From contig NZ_CP046902.1 in NCBI RefSeq assembly GCF_009789555.1, positions 2,620,001 to 2,684,000 of the forward strand: a stretch of DNA of 64,000 nt, read 5' to 3'. The DNA comes from Stutzerimonas stutzeri. GTDB lineage: Bacteria > Pseudomonadota > Gammaproteobacteria > Pseudomonadales > Pseudomonadaceae. Under the pieces are notes generated by a model that was not told the origin of the DNA, did not search any database, and saw nothing but the letters and a program-made list of their open reading frames with translations. Below are positions 38,195 to 46,711 of this stretch, one piece after another (position 1 is the first letter of the stretch; each line of letters begins with the position of its first letter). The position numbers and the translations under genes are program-made.

Positions 38195-38290
38195 GTCGAT
38201 GCCGTAATCGGCTAGAATCGCGCAGCTTCCGATCAACCAAGGCGCGCTGATACTGTCTGATCAGCATTGCCACAGCTACGGCTACATCCT

Positions 38291-40657
38291 ATGCCTTCCG
38301 CCCAGACCGCCGCAGAGCGCATCGCCGAGTTGCGCAGTGAAATCGACGCCCACAACTACCGCTACTACGTACTCGACGAGCCTGACGTGCCGGATGCGGA
38401 ATATGACCGCCTGTTCAAGGAGCTCAAGGCGCTGGAAACCGAGCACCCTGAGCTGGTAACCCCGGACTCGCCTACCCAGCGCGTCGGCGGCGAGGCGCTG
38501 GCGGCCTTCGGGCAGGTCCGCCATGAAGTGCCGATGCTGAGCCTGGGTAACGCATTCGAAGAGCAGGACCTGATCGATTTCGACCGGCGCGCCCGCGAAG
38601 GGCTGGACCTGCCGGGAGGCGACCTTCTCGGTGGCGGCGTTGAGTTGGAATACAGCTGCGAGCCGAAGCTCGATGGCCTCGCCGTGAGCCTGCTCTACGA
38701 GAATGGCAAGTTGGTGCGTGGCGCCACGCGTGGCGACGGCAGCACCGGCGAAGACATCAGCGCCAATGTACGTACGATCCGAAATATCCCTTTGAAGCTG
38801 CACGGTAGCGGCTGGCCTGCGGTACTGGAGGTCCGGGGTGAAATCTACATGCCCAAGGCGGGGTTCGAGGCACTCAACGCGCGTCAGCTGGAGGCGGGCG
38901 CCAAGCCTTTTGCCAATCCTCGCAACGCCGCGGCCGGTAGCCTGCGGCAACTGGATTCGAAGATCACCGCAAGCCGGCCACTGGAACTGTGTGCCTACGG
39001 CGTAGGGCGTAGCGACGGCGAGTTGCCGGGTACCCACGTCGGCATACTCGAAGCGCTGAAAAGCTGGGGATTGCCGATCAGCCGGGAGCTCAGGCTGGCC
39101 AGGGGCGTGCAGCAATGCCGCGACTACTATCACGCCATCGGCGAGAAGCGCGATGCCTTGCCCTACGAGATCGACGGCGTGGTGTTCAAGGTCAACTCGA
39201 CCGCTCAGCAGCGTGAGCTGGGTTTTCGCGCGCGCGAACCGCGCTGGGCCATCGCGCACAAGTTCCCGGCGCGCGAAGAAGTCACCGAACTGCTGGACGT
39301 GGAGTTTCAGGTTGGCCGAACGGGCGCCATCACGCCGGTCGCGCGGCTGAAGCCCGTACAGGTCGCTGGCGTGACAGTCTCCAACGCTACGCTGCATAAC
39401 ATGGATGAAGTCGCCCGTCTGGGTGTGATGATCGGCGATACGGTCATCGTGCGCCGCGCAGGCGACGTCATTCCACAGATTCTCGGCGTGATCCCCGAGC
39501 GTCGTCCCGAGGATGCGCGTGAAGTCCATGTGCCCGAGCAATGCCCGGTCTGCGGCTCGGCGGTCGAGCGTACCCAACTGATCAAACGCAGCAAGGGCCG
39601 GGAGTCGATCAGCGAAGGCTCGATCTATCGATGTGTCGGGCGTCTGGCCTGTCAGGCGCAGCTCAAACAGGCGATCATCCATTTCGTTTCCCGCAGAGCC
39701 ATGGACATCGACGGCCTGGGCGACAAAATCGTCGAACAGCTGGTCGACACCGGCCTGGTCAACTCTCCGGCCGATCTCTATTGCCTGACGTATGAACAGG
39801 TGCTGGCACTGGAAGGTTTTGCCGAGATATCGAGCCGTAACCTGATCAAATCCATCGATGCCAGCCGTGCGCCGTCGCTGGCACGCTTCATCTATGCGCT
39901 GGGTATTCCGGATGTTGGCGAGGGCACCGCCAAGTTGTTGGCACGGGCATTGGGTTCGCTCGATCGCATCAGCCGGGCGTTGCCCGACGTGCTCGTCTAT
40001 CTGCCAGACATCGGGTTGGAAGTCGCCCACGAGATCCACAGTTTCTTCGAGGATGAGCATAATCAGCGAGTCATCGAACAACTGCGCGAGCGGGGCGTGC
40101 AGTTGCAGGAGGAGGGCGGCGTGCATCCCGAGTTCGCCGCCTGCGCAACGCTGGCCGGATTGCTCGACAGGCTCAACATTCCCTTCATCGCGGCGACGGG
40201 CGCCCAGCGCCTCGCCGATCGCTTTGGCAGCCTCGACGCCATCATCGACGCCGACTGGCTCGATCTGCGTCAGGTCGAGCGGCTCAACGAGAAGGCCGCG
40301 CGGGCCCTGCGCGATTATTTCGACGACCCGACCCGCGCCGAACGCGCCCGTGCCATTGAAGCCCAGCTGCGTGAGTTCGGCATGCATTGGCAGAGCGAAC
40401 GGAGGTCGGCGCAAAGCCTTCCGCTTGCGGGCCAGACCTGGGTGCTGACCGGCACATTGGAGAGCATGAGCCGCGACGAGGCGAAGGCACGACTGGAGGC
40501 GCTGGGTGCCAAGGTGTCGGGTTCTGTCTCGGCCAAGACCAGCGTCGTGGTCGCGGGGCCGGGTGCCGGTTCGAAACTGACGAAGGCCAACGAACTGGGC
40601 GTCGCGGTTGATGACGAGGCGTCCTTCCTGCAACGGCTCGCGGCGCTCGAGAACTGA
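38291..40657 (+). CDS. ligA: NAD-dependent DNA ligase LigA
   Basis: A 788-residue enzyme that seals nicks using NAD+. Adenylated lysine is Lys126 in CEPKLDGLA; the OB fold follows, then a zinc finger with cysteines in CPVCGS and CVGRLAC, helix-hairpin-helix repeats, and a C-terminal BRCT domain (GQTWVLTGTLESMSRDEAK). Longer than the about 670 residues in E. coli, as usual for Pseudomonas. Start ATG 38291; a TTG at 38267 is an alternative. Confidence 0.96.
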   Translation: MPSAQTAAERIAELRSEIDAHNYRYYVLDEPDVPDAEYDRLFKELKALETEHPELVTPDSPTQRVGGEALAAFGQVRHEVPMLSLGNAFEEQDLIDFDRRAREGLDLPGGDLLGGGVELEYSCEPKLDGLAVSLLYENGKLVRGATRGDGSTGEDISANVRTIRNIPLKLHGSGWPAVLEVRGEIYMPKAGFEALNARQLEAGAKPFANPRNAAAGSLRQLDSKITASRPLELCAYGVGRSDGELPGTHVGILEALKSWGLPISRELRLARGVQQCRDYYHAIGEKRDALPYEIDGVVFKVNSTAQQRELGFRAREPRWAIAHKFPAREEVTELLDVEFQVGRTGAITPVARLKPVQVAGVTVSNATLHNMDEVARLGVMIGDTVIVRRAGDVIPQILGVIPERRPEDAREVHVPEQCPVCGSAVERTQLIKRSKGRESISEGSIYRCVGRLACQAQLKQAIIHFVSRRAMDIDGLGDKIVEQLVDTGLVNSPADLYCLTYEQVLALEGFAEISSRNLIKSIDASRAPSLARFIYALGIPDVGEGTAKLLARALGSLDRISRALPDVLVYLPDIGLEVAHEIHSFFEDEHNQRVIEQLRERGVQLQEEGGVHPEFAACATLAGLLDRLNIPFIAATGAQRLADRFGSLDAIIDADWLDLRQVERLNEKAARALRDYFDDPTRAERARAIEAQLREFGMHWQSERRSAQSLPLAGQTWVLTGTLESMSRDEAKARLEALGAKVSGSVSAKTSVVVAGPGAGSKLTKANELGVAVDDEASFLQRLAALEN

Positions 40658-40812
40658 TTCTGAGCCGGCGGTGCGGCGAAGGAGTCGGCGCAGGGCGGGT
40701 GCGACGCCAATGCGCCAGGCGTTCGCCACCCCATCGGTTGTATGTCAGCGCTCGGCCGCGACCTTTTCCGGCGTGGTCACTCCGCGCTGAGCAGGCGTGG
40801 CCACAAGGCAAA

Positions 40813-41104
40813 CTCTGCGACGAGTAGGCGCGGCCAAGGCAAACGCTTCGCGCCGGGGCGGCCCTCCCACAAAAGCGGCAGCGTTGCGTGGGTCGTGGGA
40901 TGCGCTCTGCTCGAGCGGCCGTTGCATTCGCTGAAACTCTGCGACGAGTAGGCGCGGTCAAGGCAAAGGCTTCGCGCCGGGGCGGCCCTCCCACGAAAGC
41001 GGCGGCGTTGCGCGGGTCGTGGGATACGCTCTGCTCGAGCGGCCGTTGCATTTGCTGAAACTCTGCGACGAGTAGGCGCGGCCAAGGCAAAGGCTTCGCG
41101 CCGG
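40813..41104. repeat. 124-bp tandem repeat (two full copies and a third partial)
   Basis: The word CTCTGCGACGAGTAGGCGCGG occurs at 40813, 40937 and 41061, period exactly 124. Copies one and two differ at about seven positions; the third stops after about 44 bases at GCGCCGG. Each copy contains GCTTCGCGCCGGGGCGG and CCCTCCCAC, a REP-like arm with a core different from the array before ligA. Lies between ligA and fliC. Confidence 0.85.
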
Positions 41105-41160
41105 CCGCACTCGATCTTTGCCGCGTTCGCCCGGTCGCCACCCGTCCAGGATCTTTTTGC

Positions 41161-41187
41161 TAAAGAATCCTTCCTCCTGTCCGAAAA
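41161..41187 (+). promoter_or_regulatory. possible second sigma-28 promoter of fliC
   Basis: TAAA (41161-41164), 15 bases, then TCCGAAAA (41180-41187), six of eight matches to the GCCGATAA -10. It lies 107 bases upstream of a perfect sigma-28 site. Weak on its own. Confidence 0.3.
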
Positions 41188-41274
41188 CCTCTGCAGGCGG
41201 ACCTGCCCGGTTGCGGGTTCGCCGGTGTCGTACAGGTTGATCCCGGGGCTTGCAAAATATTTTCGACTGCCTCC

Positions 41275-41301
41275 TAAAGCTCACCGAAACGGCGCCGATA
41301 A
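41275..41301 (+). promoter_or_regulatory. sigma-28 (FliA) promoter of fliC
   Basis: TAAA (41275-41278), exactly 15 bases, then GCCGATAA (41294-41301): a full match to the TAAA-N15-GCCGATAA consensus for FliA. It is 98 bases upstream of the flagellin start, giving a leader of about 90 bases. Confidence 0.93.
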
Positions 41302-41398
41302 GCTAATCGAATGCGAACTCAATGGGTGCCTGGGCAAAAGCCGGCCCGGAGTCGCAAGCTCAGGCAACCCTAGTAACTAGCGCCCTTGGAGGCACATC

Positions 41399-42223
41399 AT
41401 GGCTCTTACAGTCAATACAAACATTGCGTCGCTCAACACTCAGCGCAACCTGAACAGCTCGTCCAACGCCCTTACTACCTCCATGCAGCGCCTGTCCACC
41501 GGTAGCCGCATCAATAGTGCCAAGGATGATGCGGCCGGCTTGCAGATTTCCAATCGCCTGACTAGTCAGATTAATGGTTTGAACGTCGCGGCGCGTAACG
41601 CCAATGACGGCATCTCGATGGCGCAAACAGCTGAAGGGGCTTTGCAGCAGTCCACCAATATTCTGCAGCGGATGCGCGAGCTATCGATTCAATCCGCTAA
41701 CGGTAGTAACAGTGCCGAAGACCGCGCTTCACTACAACTGGAGGTCGATGGACTATTATTAGAGTTGACCCGTATCTCTGATACTACTTCGTTCGGTACT
41801 CAGAAGCTGCTGGATGGTAGTCTCACAGAAGCAGTTGATTTTCAGGTTGGCGCAAATGCGAACGAAACTATCTCGATTGATTTCACCACGGATTTCGACG
41901 CCGCTGGGCTGGCTGTTGATGCTGTCGATATTTCTACCGCTGACGGATCGCAAACTGCGATTGGATTGATCGACACTGCGCTGCAGACAATTGATGATAA
42001 TCGCTCTGCCTTCGGTGCCGTTCAGAACCGCTTTGAAAACACCATTGCGAATCTGCAAAATATTGCTGAAAACGTATCTGCTTCCCGCGGCCGTATCCAG
42101 GACACTGACTTCGCCGCTGAAACTGCCAACCTGAGCAAAAACCAGATCCTTCAGCAGGCTGGTACTGCGATCCTCGCCCAGGCCAAGCAGCTGCCGCAGG
42201 CAGTTCTGAGTTTGCTGCAGTAG
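41399..42223 (+). CDS. fliC: flagellin FliC (short form)
   Basis: A 274-residue flagellar filament protein. The N-terminal D0/D1 segment (ALTVNTNIASLNTQRNL, SGSRINSAKDDAAGLQISN-like) and C-terminal D1/D0 (NRFENTIANLQNIAENV, ending QAVLSLLQ) are complete, but there is almost no D2/D3 outer domain, so it is a minimal flagellin. The middle codes with clearly more A and T than neighbours. GGAGG stands before ATG. The promoter is a perfect sigma-28 site at 41275-41301. Flagellins are exported by the flagellar type III system. Confidence 0.95.
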   Translation: MALTVNTNIASLNTQRNLNSSSNALTTSMQRLSTGSRINSAKDDAAGLQISNRLTSQINGLNVAARNANDGISMAQTAEGALQQSTNILQRMRELSIQSANGSNSAEDRASLQLEVDGLLLELTRISDTTSFGTQKLLDGSLTEAVDFQVGANANETISIDFTTDFDAAGLAVDAVDISTADGSQTAIGLIDTALQTIDDNRSAFGAVQNRFENTIANLQNIAENVSASRGRIQDTDFAAETANLSKNQILQQAGTAILAQAKQLPQAVLSLLQ

Positions 42224-42240
42224 TAAGCAGAGGCATAATC

Positions 42241-42269
42241 ATGAGGGTAGCGCCGTGCTCTACCCTCAT
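42241..42269 (+). terminator. terminator candidate of fliC
   Basis: ATGAGGGTAG (42241-42250) and CTACCCTCAT (42260-42269) form a perfect ten-pair stem with a nine-base loop, 17 bases after fliC. Few T follow, so some transcripts may pass on to flaG. Confidence 0.65.
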
Positions 42270-42290
42270 TGATTCATGAGAGGTGAATCA

Positions 42291-42653
42291 ATGGACGTCG
42301 GAAAAGTGGCTGGCGGAACCGCGCCGCAATCGCAGATGACAGCTGGATCGCCACCCGGCCTCCTTACGGAGGCTGGGTTTTCTGCGTCCGATAGGCCTCA
42401 TCCATCGACAGCGCCAGCAAAAGCGAAAGAGCAGGAAAGCACCGCTGACCTGGTCGAAAAGCTTCGGTCGCAGATGCAGAATATCCAACGGGATCTGAGC
42501 TTCAGCGTCGACGATTCCACCGGCGACGTGGTGGTTCGTGTGGTCGATGGGGAAACAGGCAACATCGTTCGGCAGATACCGTCGGAGGAAATTCTTCGCC
42601 TTACCGAGCGACTGGATGAAATGCGTAGTTTGTTGTTTGAAGCCAAAGCCTGA
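42291..42653 (+). CDS. flaG: FlaG family flagellar protein
   Basis: A 120-residue cytoplasmic protein with a variable N-terminus and a conserved C-terminal domain VVRVVDGETGNIVRQIPSEE ending in a helix, the FlaG signature. It affects filament length in Pseudomonas and relatives. ATG 42291 has GAGAGGTG upstream; an ATG at 42276 is less well placed. It lies between fliC and fliD as usual. Confidence 0.9.
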   Translation: MDVGKVAGGTAPQSQMTAGSPPGLLTEAGFSASDRPHPSTAPAKAKEQESTADLVEKLRSQMQNIQRDLSFSVDDSTGDVVVRVVDGETGNIVRQIPSEEILRLTERLDEMRSLLFEAKA

Positions 42654-42709
42654 CGGTACGATTTTTGTATCGTGCTTTCCGGCTAATAATTTTTTGACGA
42701 GGTAGGGCT

Positions 42710-44155
42710 ATGGCTGGCGTAACAGGTATTGGTTCCGGTATTGACATCGACAGTATCGTGTCCAGCATGGTCGCGGCTGAGCGTGCGCCCAAAGAGACGC
42801 AGCTTGCCAATCTCGAAAAGAAAACCACCACCCAAATTACTGCCGTTGGTGCTTTGAAAAGCGCCATCAGCGACTTCCAGACGGCGCTTGGCGTATTGAA
42901 CAAGCCGGAGCTGTTCCAGGCCCGTTCGGCTGCATCCAGCAAGGCGGATCTGGTTGACGTCAGCGCCAGTACCAGTGCCGGCGCCGGTAGTTATCAGGTC
43001 GAGGTCGAAAAGCTGGCAACCAGCAGCAAGGTGGCCCTCGCTGCGGTCAAGAGCAGCGCCGACGCGCCGGCGATTTTTGCCAGCGGAACGCTGGAGATCT
43101 CTCTGGGCGTGCCGGGCGAGACGCCTTCAAAAGAATCGTTTTCCGTTACGGTGGACGAGAGTAACAACACCCTGGCGGGTATGCGTGATGCCATCAACGC
43201 GGCCGGCAAAGAGATGGGCGTCAGTGCCACCATCGTGACGGACGAGCATGGCTCGCGGCTGGTGCTCAGTAGCAGCAAGAGCGGTGACGGACGGGATATT
43301 ACCGTGGCTGCATCTGACGAAGCCTCGGTACCGGCTGGTCAAGTCAGCCTCTCGAAACTGGCTTTCGACGGTACCTCGAGTGTCGATGGGGGCGCACGCA
43401 CGCTGGCCACGGCCCAAAGCGCCAGGCTGTCTATTGATGGTCTGCAGATCGTGAGTGAAACCAACAAGGTCGAGGGCGCCATCGATGGCGTTACGCTCGA
43501 TCTAAAGGCCAAAACTGCCGCTAACGAACCACTTACTATCAGTGTTGCGGAAGACAAGGCGGGCGTTAAAAAGCAGATCCAGTCCTTTGTCGATAGCTAT
43601 AACAAGCTGATCGGCGTTATTAATGCGCAAACCAAAGTAACGTCCGTGGGCGACGACAAGGCTCCGGTAACCGGTGCGCTGGTAGGGGATGCTACGGCCC
43701 GCACCTTGCTCAATACCATTCGTAATGAATTGGTGAATGTGCAGGGAGATGGCGCACTGCGCGCATTGACCGATCTCGGCATCACCACGCAGAAGGACGG
43801 CACGCTGAAGATCGACGATGCCAAGCTGGGCAAGGCAATGGACAGCAACTTCACCGAGCTGTCGGCATTGTTCACTGGTGAAAAAGGCCTTGCTAGCCGT
43901 CTGGACGCGAAGCTCAAGCCCTACACCGAAACCGGCGGCATTCTCGAACAGCGCAACAAGGCGATGACCGAGACCATCTCGAAGATCGATGATCAGAAAG
44001 AAGATTTGAACCGTCGTATTACCTCGCTGCAAGAGCGGCTTTTCAAGCAGTTCAACGCGATGGATTTGCTGGTCGGTCAGCTATCGAATACCTCCTCGAG
44101 CTTGCTGGCTTCGCTGGAGAATCTGCCATGGGCGGCAGGTAATTCAAAAAAATAA
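42710..44155 (+). CDS. fliD: flagellar filament cap FliD (hook-associated protein 2)
   Basis: A 481-residue protein exported to the filament tip, where a pentamer helps flagellin fold and add. N-terminal AGVTGIGSGIDIDSIVSSMV and C-terminal FKQFNAMDLLVGQL coiled-coil segments are hallmarks. ATG follows GACGAGGTAGGG. No signal peptide, as expected for flagellar type III export. Confidence 0.95.
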   Translation: MAGVTGIGSGIDIDSIVSSMVAAERAPKETQLANLEKKTTTQITAVGALKSAISDFQTALGVLNKPELFQARSAASSKADLVDVSASTSAGAGSYQVEVEKLATSSKVALAAVKSSADAPAIFASGTLEISLGVPGETPSKESFSVTVDESNNTLAGMRDAINAAGKEMGVSATIVTDEHGSRLVLSSSKSGDGRDITVAASDEASVPAGQVSLSKLAFDGTSSVDGGARTLATAQSARLSIDGLQIVSETNKVEGAIDGVTLDLKAKTAANEPLTISVAEDKAGVKKQIQSFVDSYNKLIGVINAQTKVTSVGDDKAPVTGALVGDATARTLLNTIRNELVNVQGDGALRALTDLGITTQKDGTLKIDDAKLGKAMDSNFTELSALFTGEKGLASRLDAKLKPYTETGGILEQRNKAMTETISKIDDQKEDLNRRITSLQERLFKQFNAMDLLVGQLSNTSSSLLASLENLPWAAGNSKK

Positions 44156-44410
44156 CCCCGCTTGACCGAATCGGGCCCAGGCCTTCCAGAAAGGCTTCGC
44201 CGCGAGGCGTGCCTGTCACATCAAGCGCCGCCGGGCTCACTCGGACCGCTATAAGCTTCGCCCCGGTTCTTCCGGGACGGCAGCGACTCCGCCGCAGGGT
44301 TGCGTGGTGGGACGCGCGACCCGGCACATGCCGAGGGGCTGAGCTTCGCTAGGCGAACAGACGTTGAAGCCCAAGCCTGCTTGCCGAGTGCGGTTTGTTA
44401 TCGACCTGAA
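44156..44410. other. intergenic region after fliD with degraded REP-like words
   Basis: No supported gene. It carries short REP-like pieces such as GGCTTCGCCGCGAGG and AAGCTTCGCCCCGG, in no clear array, followed by the terminator at 44411. Confidence 0.5.
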
Positions 44411-44437
44411 GCCGTCGCTGAGACGGCATTCTTTTTT
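44411..44437 (+). terminator. rho-independent terminator downstream of fliD
   Basis: GCCGTC (44411-44416), five-base loop, GACGGC (44422-44427), then ATTCTTTTTT. It separates fliC-flaG-fliD transcripts from fliS. Confidence 0.8.
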
Positions 44438-44459
44438 AAGCAATTTTCTCGGGCGGCTA

Positions 44460-44486
44460 TCAAGCTTGTGCGTCTGCGACCGATAA
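44460..44486 (+). promoter_or_regulatory. sigma-28 promoter candidate of fliS
   Basis: TCAA (44460-44463), 15 bases, ACCGATAA (44479-44486): three of four and seven of eight matches to the FliA consensus with exact spacing, 40 bases upstream of fliS and just after a terminator. Confidence 0.7.
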
Positions 44487-44525
44487 GCTGTACATGCAAA
44501 TTGATGTGGCAGGGGGCTTATCCAA

Positions 44526-44912
44526 ATGTACGCTATGGCAGCAATGAAGCAGTATCAGCAGGTGGGCGTCAAGGTTCAGGTCAACGAGGCCGACCCGCAT
44601 CGCTTGATCCAGATGCTGATGCAGGGCGGCCTGGACCGCATCGCGCAGGCAAAAGGCGCCATGGAGCGTAATGCCTTCGCTGAGAAGGGGGCGCTGGTCG
44701 GCAAGGCCATCAACATTATCGGTGGCCTGCGCGATGCACTCGATAAGAGTGTCGGTGGTGAGCTGGCGGAAAACCTCGATCGCCTGTACGAGTACATGAC
44801 GATGCGCCTGTTCGAGGCGAGCCGGCATAACGACATCGACAAACTGAACGAAGTCGGCAAGCTGCTCGGCGAGATCAAGTTGGCCTGGGATCAGATTGCG
44901 CCAAAGGCGTAA
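44526..44912 (+). CDS. fliS: flagellin export chaperone FliS
   Basis: A 128-residue helical cytoplasmic protein that holds flagellin before export. The segment ADPHRLIQMLMQGGLDRIAQAK (about 23-44) and the four-helix pattern are typical of FliS. It appears to have its own sigma-28 promoter. Next gene is a FliT-like protein. Confidence 0.94.
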   Translation: MYAMAAMKQYQQVGVKVQVNEADPHRLIQMLMQGGLDRIAQAKGAMERNAFAEKGALVGKAINIIGGLRDALDKSVGGELAENLDRLYEYMTMRLFEASRHNDIDKLNEVGKLLGEIKLAWDQIAPKA

Positions 44913-44983
44913 GCGGGTCTCCTCAATCCGGCTTGGGTCCGTCGAGCCAAGCCGCGATGAATCTGCGTTATTCGAGGACAATC

Positions 44984-45277
44984 ATGCCGTCACGCACTCA
45001 GGCGTTTGCCACACTCACCGGAAAGCTTCGCGATGCGTTGGCCGCAGGGGATTGGGCTGCGATAGCGACGCTGGATGAGGAATGCCGCGCCCTGGTCGCG
45101 TCGTTGCGCGACGAAGATGCGTCGGACGTCGGACTCCGGGATCAACTCGAGTCGTTGACTAATCTGTACGGCGAACTCCAGCACTCTGGTCGCAACGAGC
45201 GGGAGCGGTTGATCGGTGAGCTGACTCGCTTGAGCCAGTCGAAGCACGTCAATCAAGCCTACACCCCGCTGGACTGA
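44984..45277 (+). CDS. FliT-like flagellar chaperone
   Basis: A 97-residue helical protein directly after fliS, ending with a Pro-rich tail. It has no strong motif, but position, size and helical pattern fit FliT, the export chaperone of FliD. ATG 44984 is preceded by CGAGGAC; a longer start at 44933 would overlap close to fliS. Assignment rests mainly on context. Confidence 0.65.
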   Translation: MPSRTQAFATLTGKLRDALAAGDWAAIATLDEECRALVASLRDEDASDVGLRDQLESLTNLYGELQHSGRNERERLIGELTRLSQSKHVNQAYTPLD

Positions 45278-45357
45278 GTCACGCTCCGATCCGGGCGCGG
45301 TCGGGCAGGCTTTTGGCGGTGGAGCAGGCTGTCATCCTGTCAGGCGTGGCGCGACAG

Positions 45358-45409
45358 CCGAGCCGGCTGGATGATGGCGTCTTGTCCATCCACCCAGCCG
45401 GCGGCTCGG
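45358..45409. terminator. stem-loop between fliT and ppnP (convergent terminator candidate)
   Basis: CCGAGCC-GGCTGG and CCAGCC-GGCGGCTCGG form a long, partly bulged stem between two convergent genes. There is no T run, so it is a weak call. Confidence 0.45.
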
Positions 45410-45431
45410 TCTGTGAGCGCGCTGACTGGGT

Positions 45432-45713
45432 TCAGCGATACTCGCAAAGGTAGGCCGTATCGCTGGCAACCTTCAGTTGAAACGTGCTGTTCGCAGGCAC
45501 GGTGAACTGGCTGCCTGCGCCGAAGGTTTGATAGTTCTCGCTTCCGGGCAGCTTCACGTCCAGGCTGCCTGCGACCACGTGCATGACTTCCAGCTGGTTC
45601 GTACCGAATTCATAATCGCCGGGGGCCATCACACCGATGGTGGCCGGGCCTGCCGCCATGTCGAAGGCGATGGATTTGACGGTGCCGTCGAAGTACTCGT
45701 TGACCTTGAACAT
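45432..45713 (-). CDS. ppnP: pyrimidine/purine nucleoside phosphorylase PpnP
   Basis: A 93-residue single-domain cupin that phosphorolyses nucleosides in salvage. It matches the YaiE/PpnP pattern: NEYFDGTVKSI at the start, TIGVMAPGDYEF, and the late GSQFTVPANSTFQLKV. Full length for the family. Single gene. Confidence 0.93.
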   Translation of the reverse strand: MFKVNEYFDGTVKSIAFDMAAGPATIGVMAPGDYEFGTNQLEVMHVVAGSLDVKLPGSENYQTFGAGSQFTVPANSTFQLKVASDTAYLCEYR

Positions 45714-45830
45714 CGGAAACCTCTGAGGGTGCGAAAAAGGGTCGCCAGTATGCCGAAGCGCCGTGTTGCCGTCATCTGTCGCTGAGGTTACGAGCCTGCC
45801 GGCATTTCCGGCTTTCGGTTGGTGCCAGGG

Positions 45831-46172
45831 TCACGATCGGAAGATGAAATAAACCGCCCCCAGCAGACACAGGCCGGCCCAGAGATAGTCGAGCTTCAAG
45901 GGTTGCTGCATGTACAGGACGCTGAACGGCACGAAGATCGCGAGGGTGATTACCTCCTGCATGATCTTTAGCTGGCCGATGGACAGTTCGGTGTATCCAA
46001 TGCGGTTGGCTGGCACCATGATCAGGTATTCGAACAGGGCGATGCACCAACTGATCAACGCGGCGATCAGCCAGGGCTTCCCGTTGAGCGTCTTGAGGTG
46101 GCCGTACCACGCGAAGGTCATGAAGAGGTTGGAGACGCAGAGCAGGGCAGCAGTCTGAAGCCAGATAGGCAT
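45831..46172 (-). CDS. DUF486 (DMT-type) small membrane protein
   Basis: A 113-residue protein with four transmembrane helices. The segment TFAWYGHLK and the late SVLYMQQPLKLDYLWAG are hallmarks of the DUF486 family, related to the drug/metabolite transporter fold. Function unknown. Its start lies next to the reading frame of the divergent cysteine-cluster gene. Confidence 0.85.
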   Translation of the reverse strand: MPIWLQTAALLCVSNLFMTFAWYGHLKTLNGKPWLIAALISWCIALFEYLIMVPANRIGYTELSIGQLKIMQEVITLAIFVPFSVLYMQQPLKLDYLWAGLCLLGAVYFIFRS

Positions 46173-46311
46173 GGGGGAACTCCAGTACGATGGCGGATCC
46201 TATTGCGGCGCCGCACCGCTCGCAAGCCCCCTGAAGGCCCCTTTCCGGTTAGTGCCTTTTATCCAGTCAGCCATTATTATCGCCGCCCCGTTTTTCATTC
46301 GGATGACTGGA

Positions 46312-46563
46312 ATGAATTGCCGTCCCGGTTGCGGTGCGTGCTGCATTGCTCCTTCGATCAGTTCGCCGATTCCCGGTATGCCTTTCGGAAAACCGGCCGG
46401 CGAGCGCTGTATGCATCTCTCCGACAGCAATCACTGTGCTCTGTTTGGCCAACCGTCCAGGCCGGGCGTTTGTGCGGCGTTTCAGGCAGATCGCCTCGTC
46501 TGCGGCGACCGTCGGGAGGATGCGATCCGATTGCTCGGTTGGTTGGAGCAGGCCACGGCCTGA
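46312..46563 (+). CDS. YkgJ-family cysteine-cluster protein
   Basis: An 83-residue protein with eight or so cysteines: CRPGCGACC near the start, then CMHL, CALF, VCAAF and VCGD. The early SISSPIPGMPFGKPAG is conserved in the YeiW/YkgJ family, likely an iron or zinc cluster protein. ATG 46312 chosen because the CR-GCGACC motif follows directly; ATG 46303 is possible. The in-frame stretch upstream is not family-like. Confidence 0.85.
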   Translation: MNCRPGCGACCIAPSISSPIPGMPFGKPAGERCMHLSDSNHCALFGQPSRPGVCAAFQADRLVCGDRREDAIRLLGWLEQATA

Positions 46564-46663
46564 CGTGCGCGGGTGGGAGGAGGGCGGCTGTGTTCGGAGT
46601 GTCGTGACATCGGTGGCTCGGGCAGCGAGATGGCTGACGCGCGTGTCGGGCCGCCGTGGGGCC

Positions 46664-46693
46664 ATAAAAAAGGCTGCCTCATCGGCAGCCTTT
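46664..46693 (-). terminator. rho-independent terminator of gltA
   Basis: AAAGGCTGCC (46669-46678) and GGCAGCCTTT (46684-46693) around a five-base loop; on the minus strand the stem is followed by a T run ending near 46665, 19 bases past the gltA stop. Confidence 0.92.
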
Positions 46694-46711
46694 CTCGTTC
46701 CGGCTAGCGGC

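Noticed and set aside
37263..38250. Several long open frames through the REP array on both strands
   Set aside because: They only reflect a repeat period near a multiple of three and lack of stops; start and ends carry no conserved signal.
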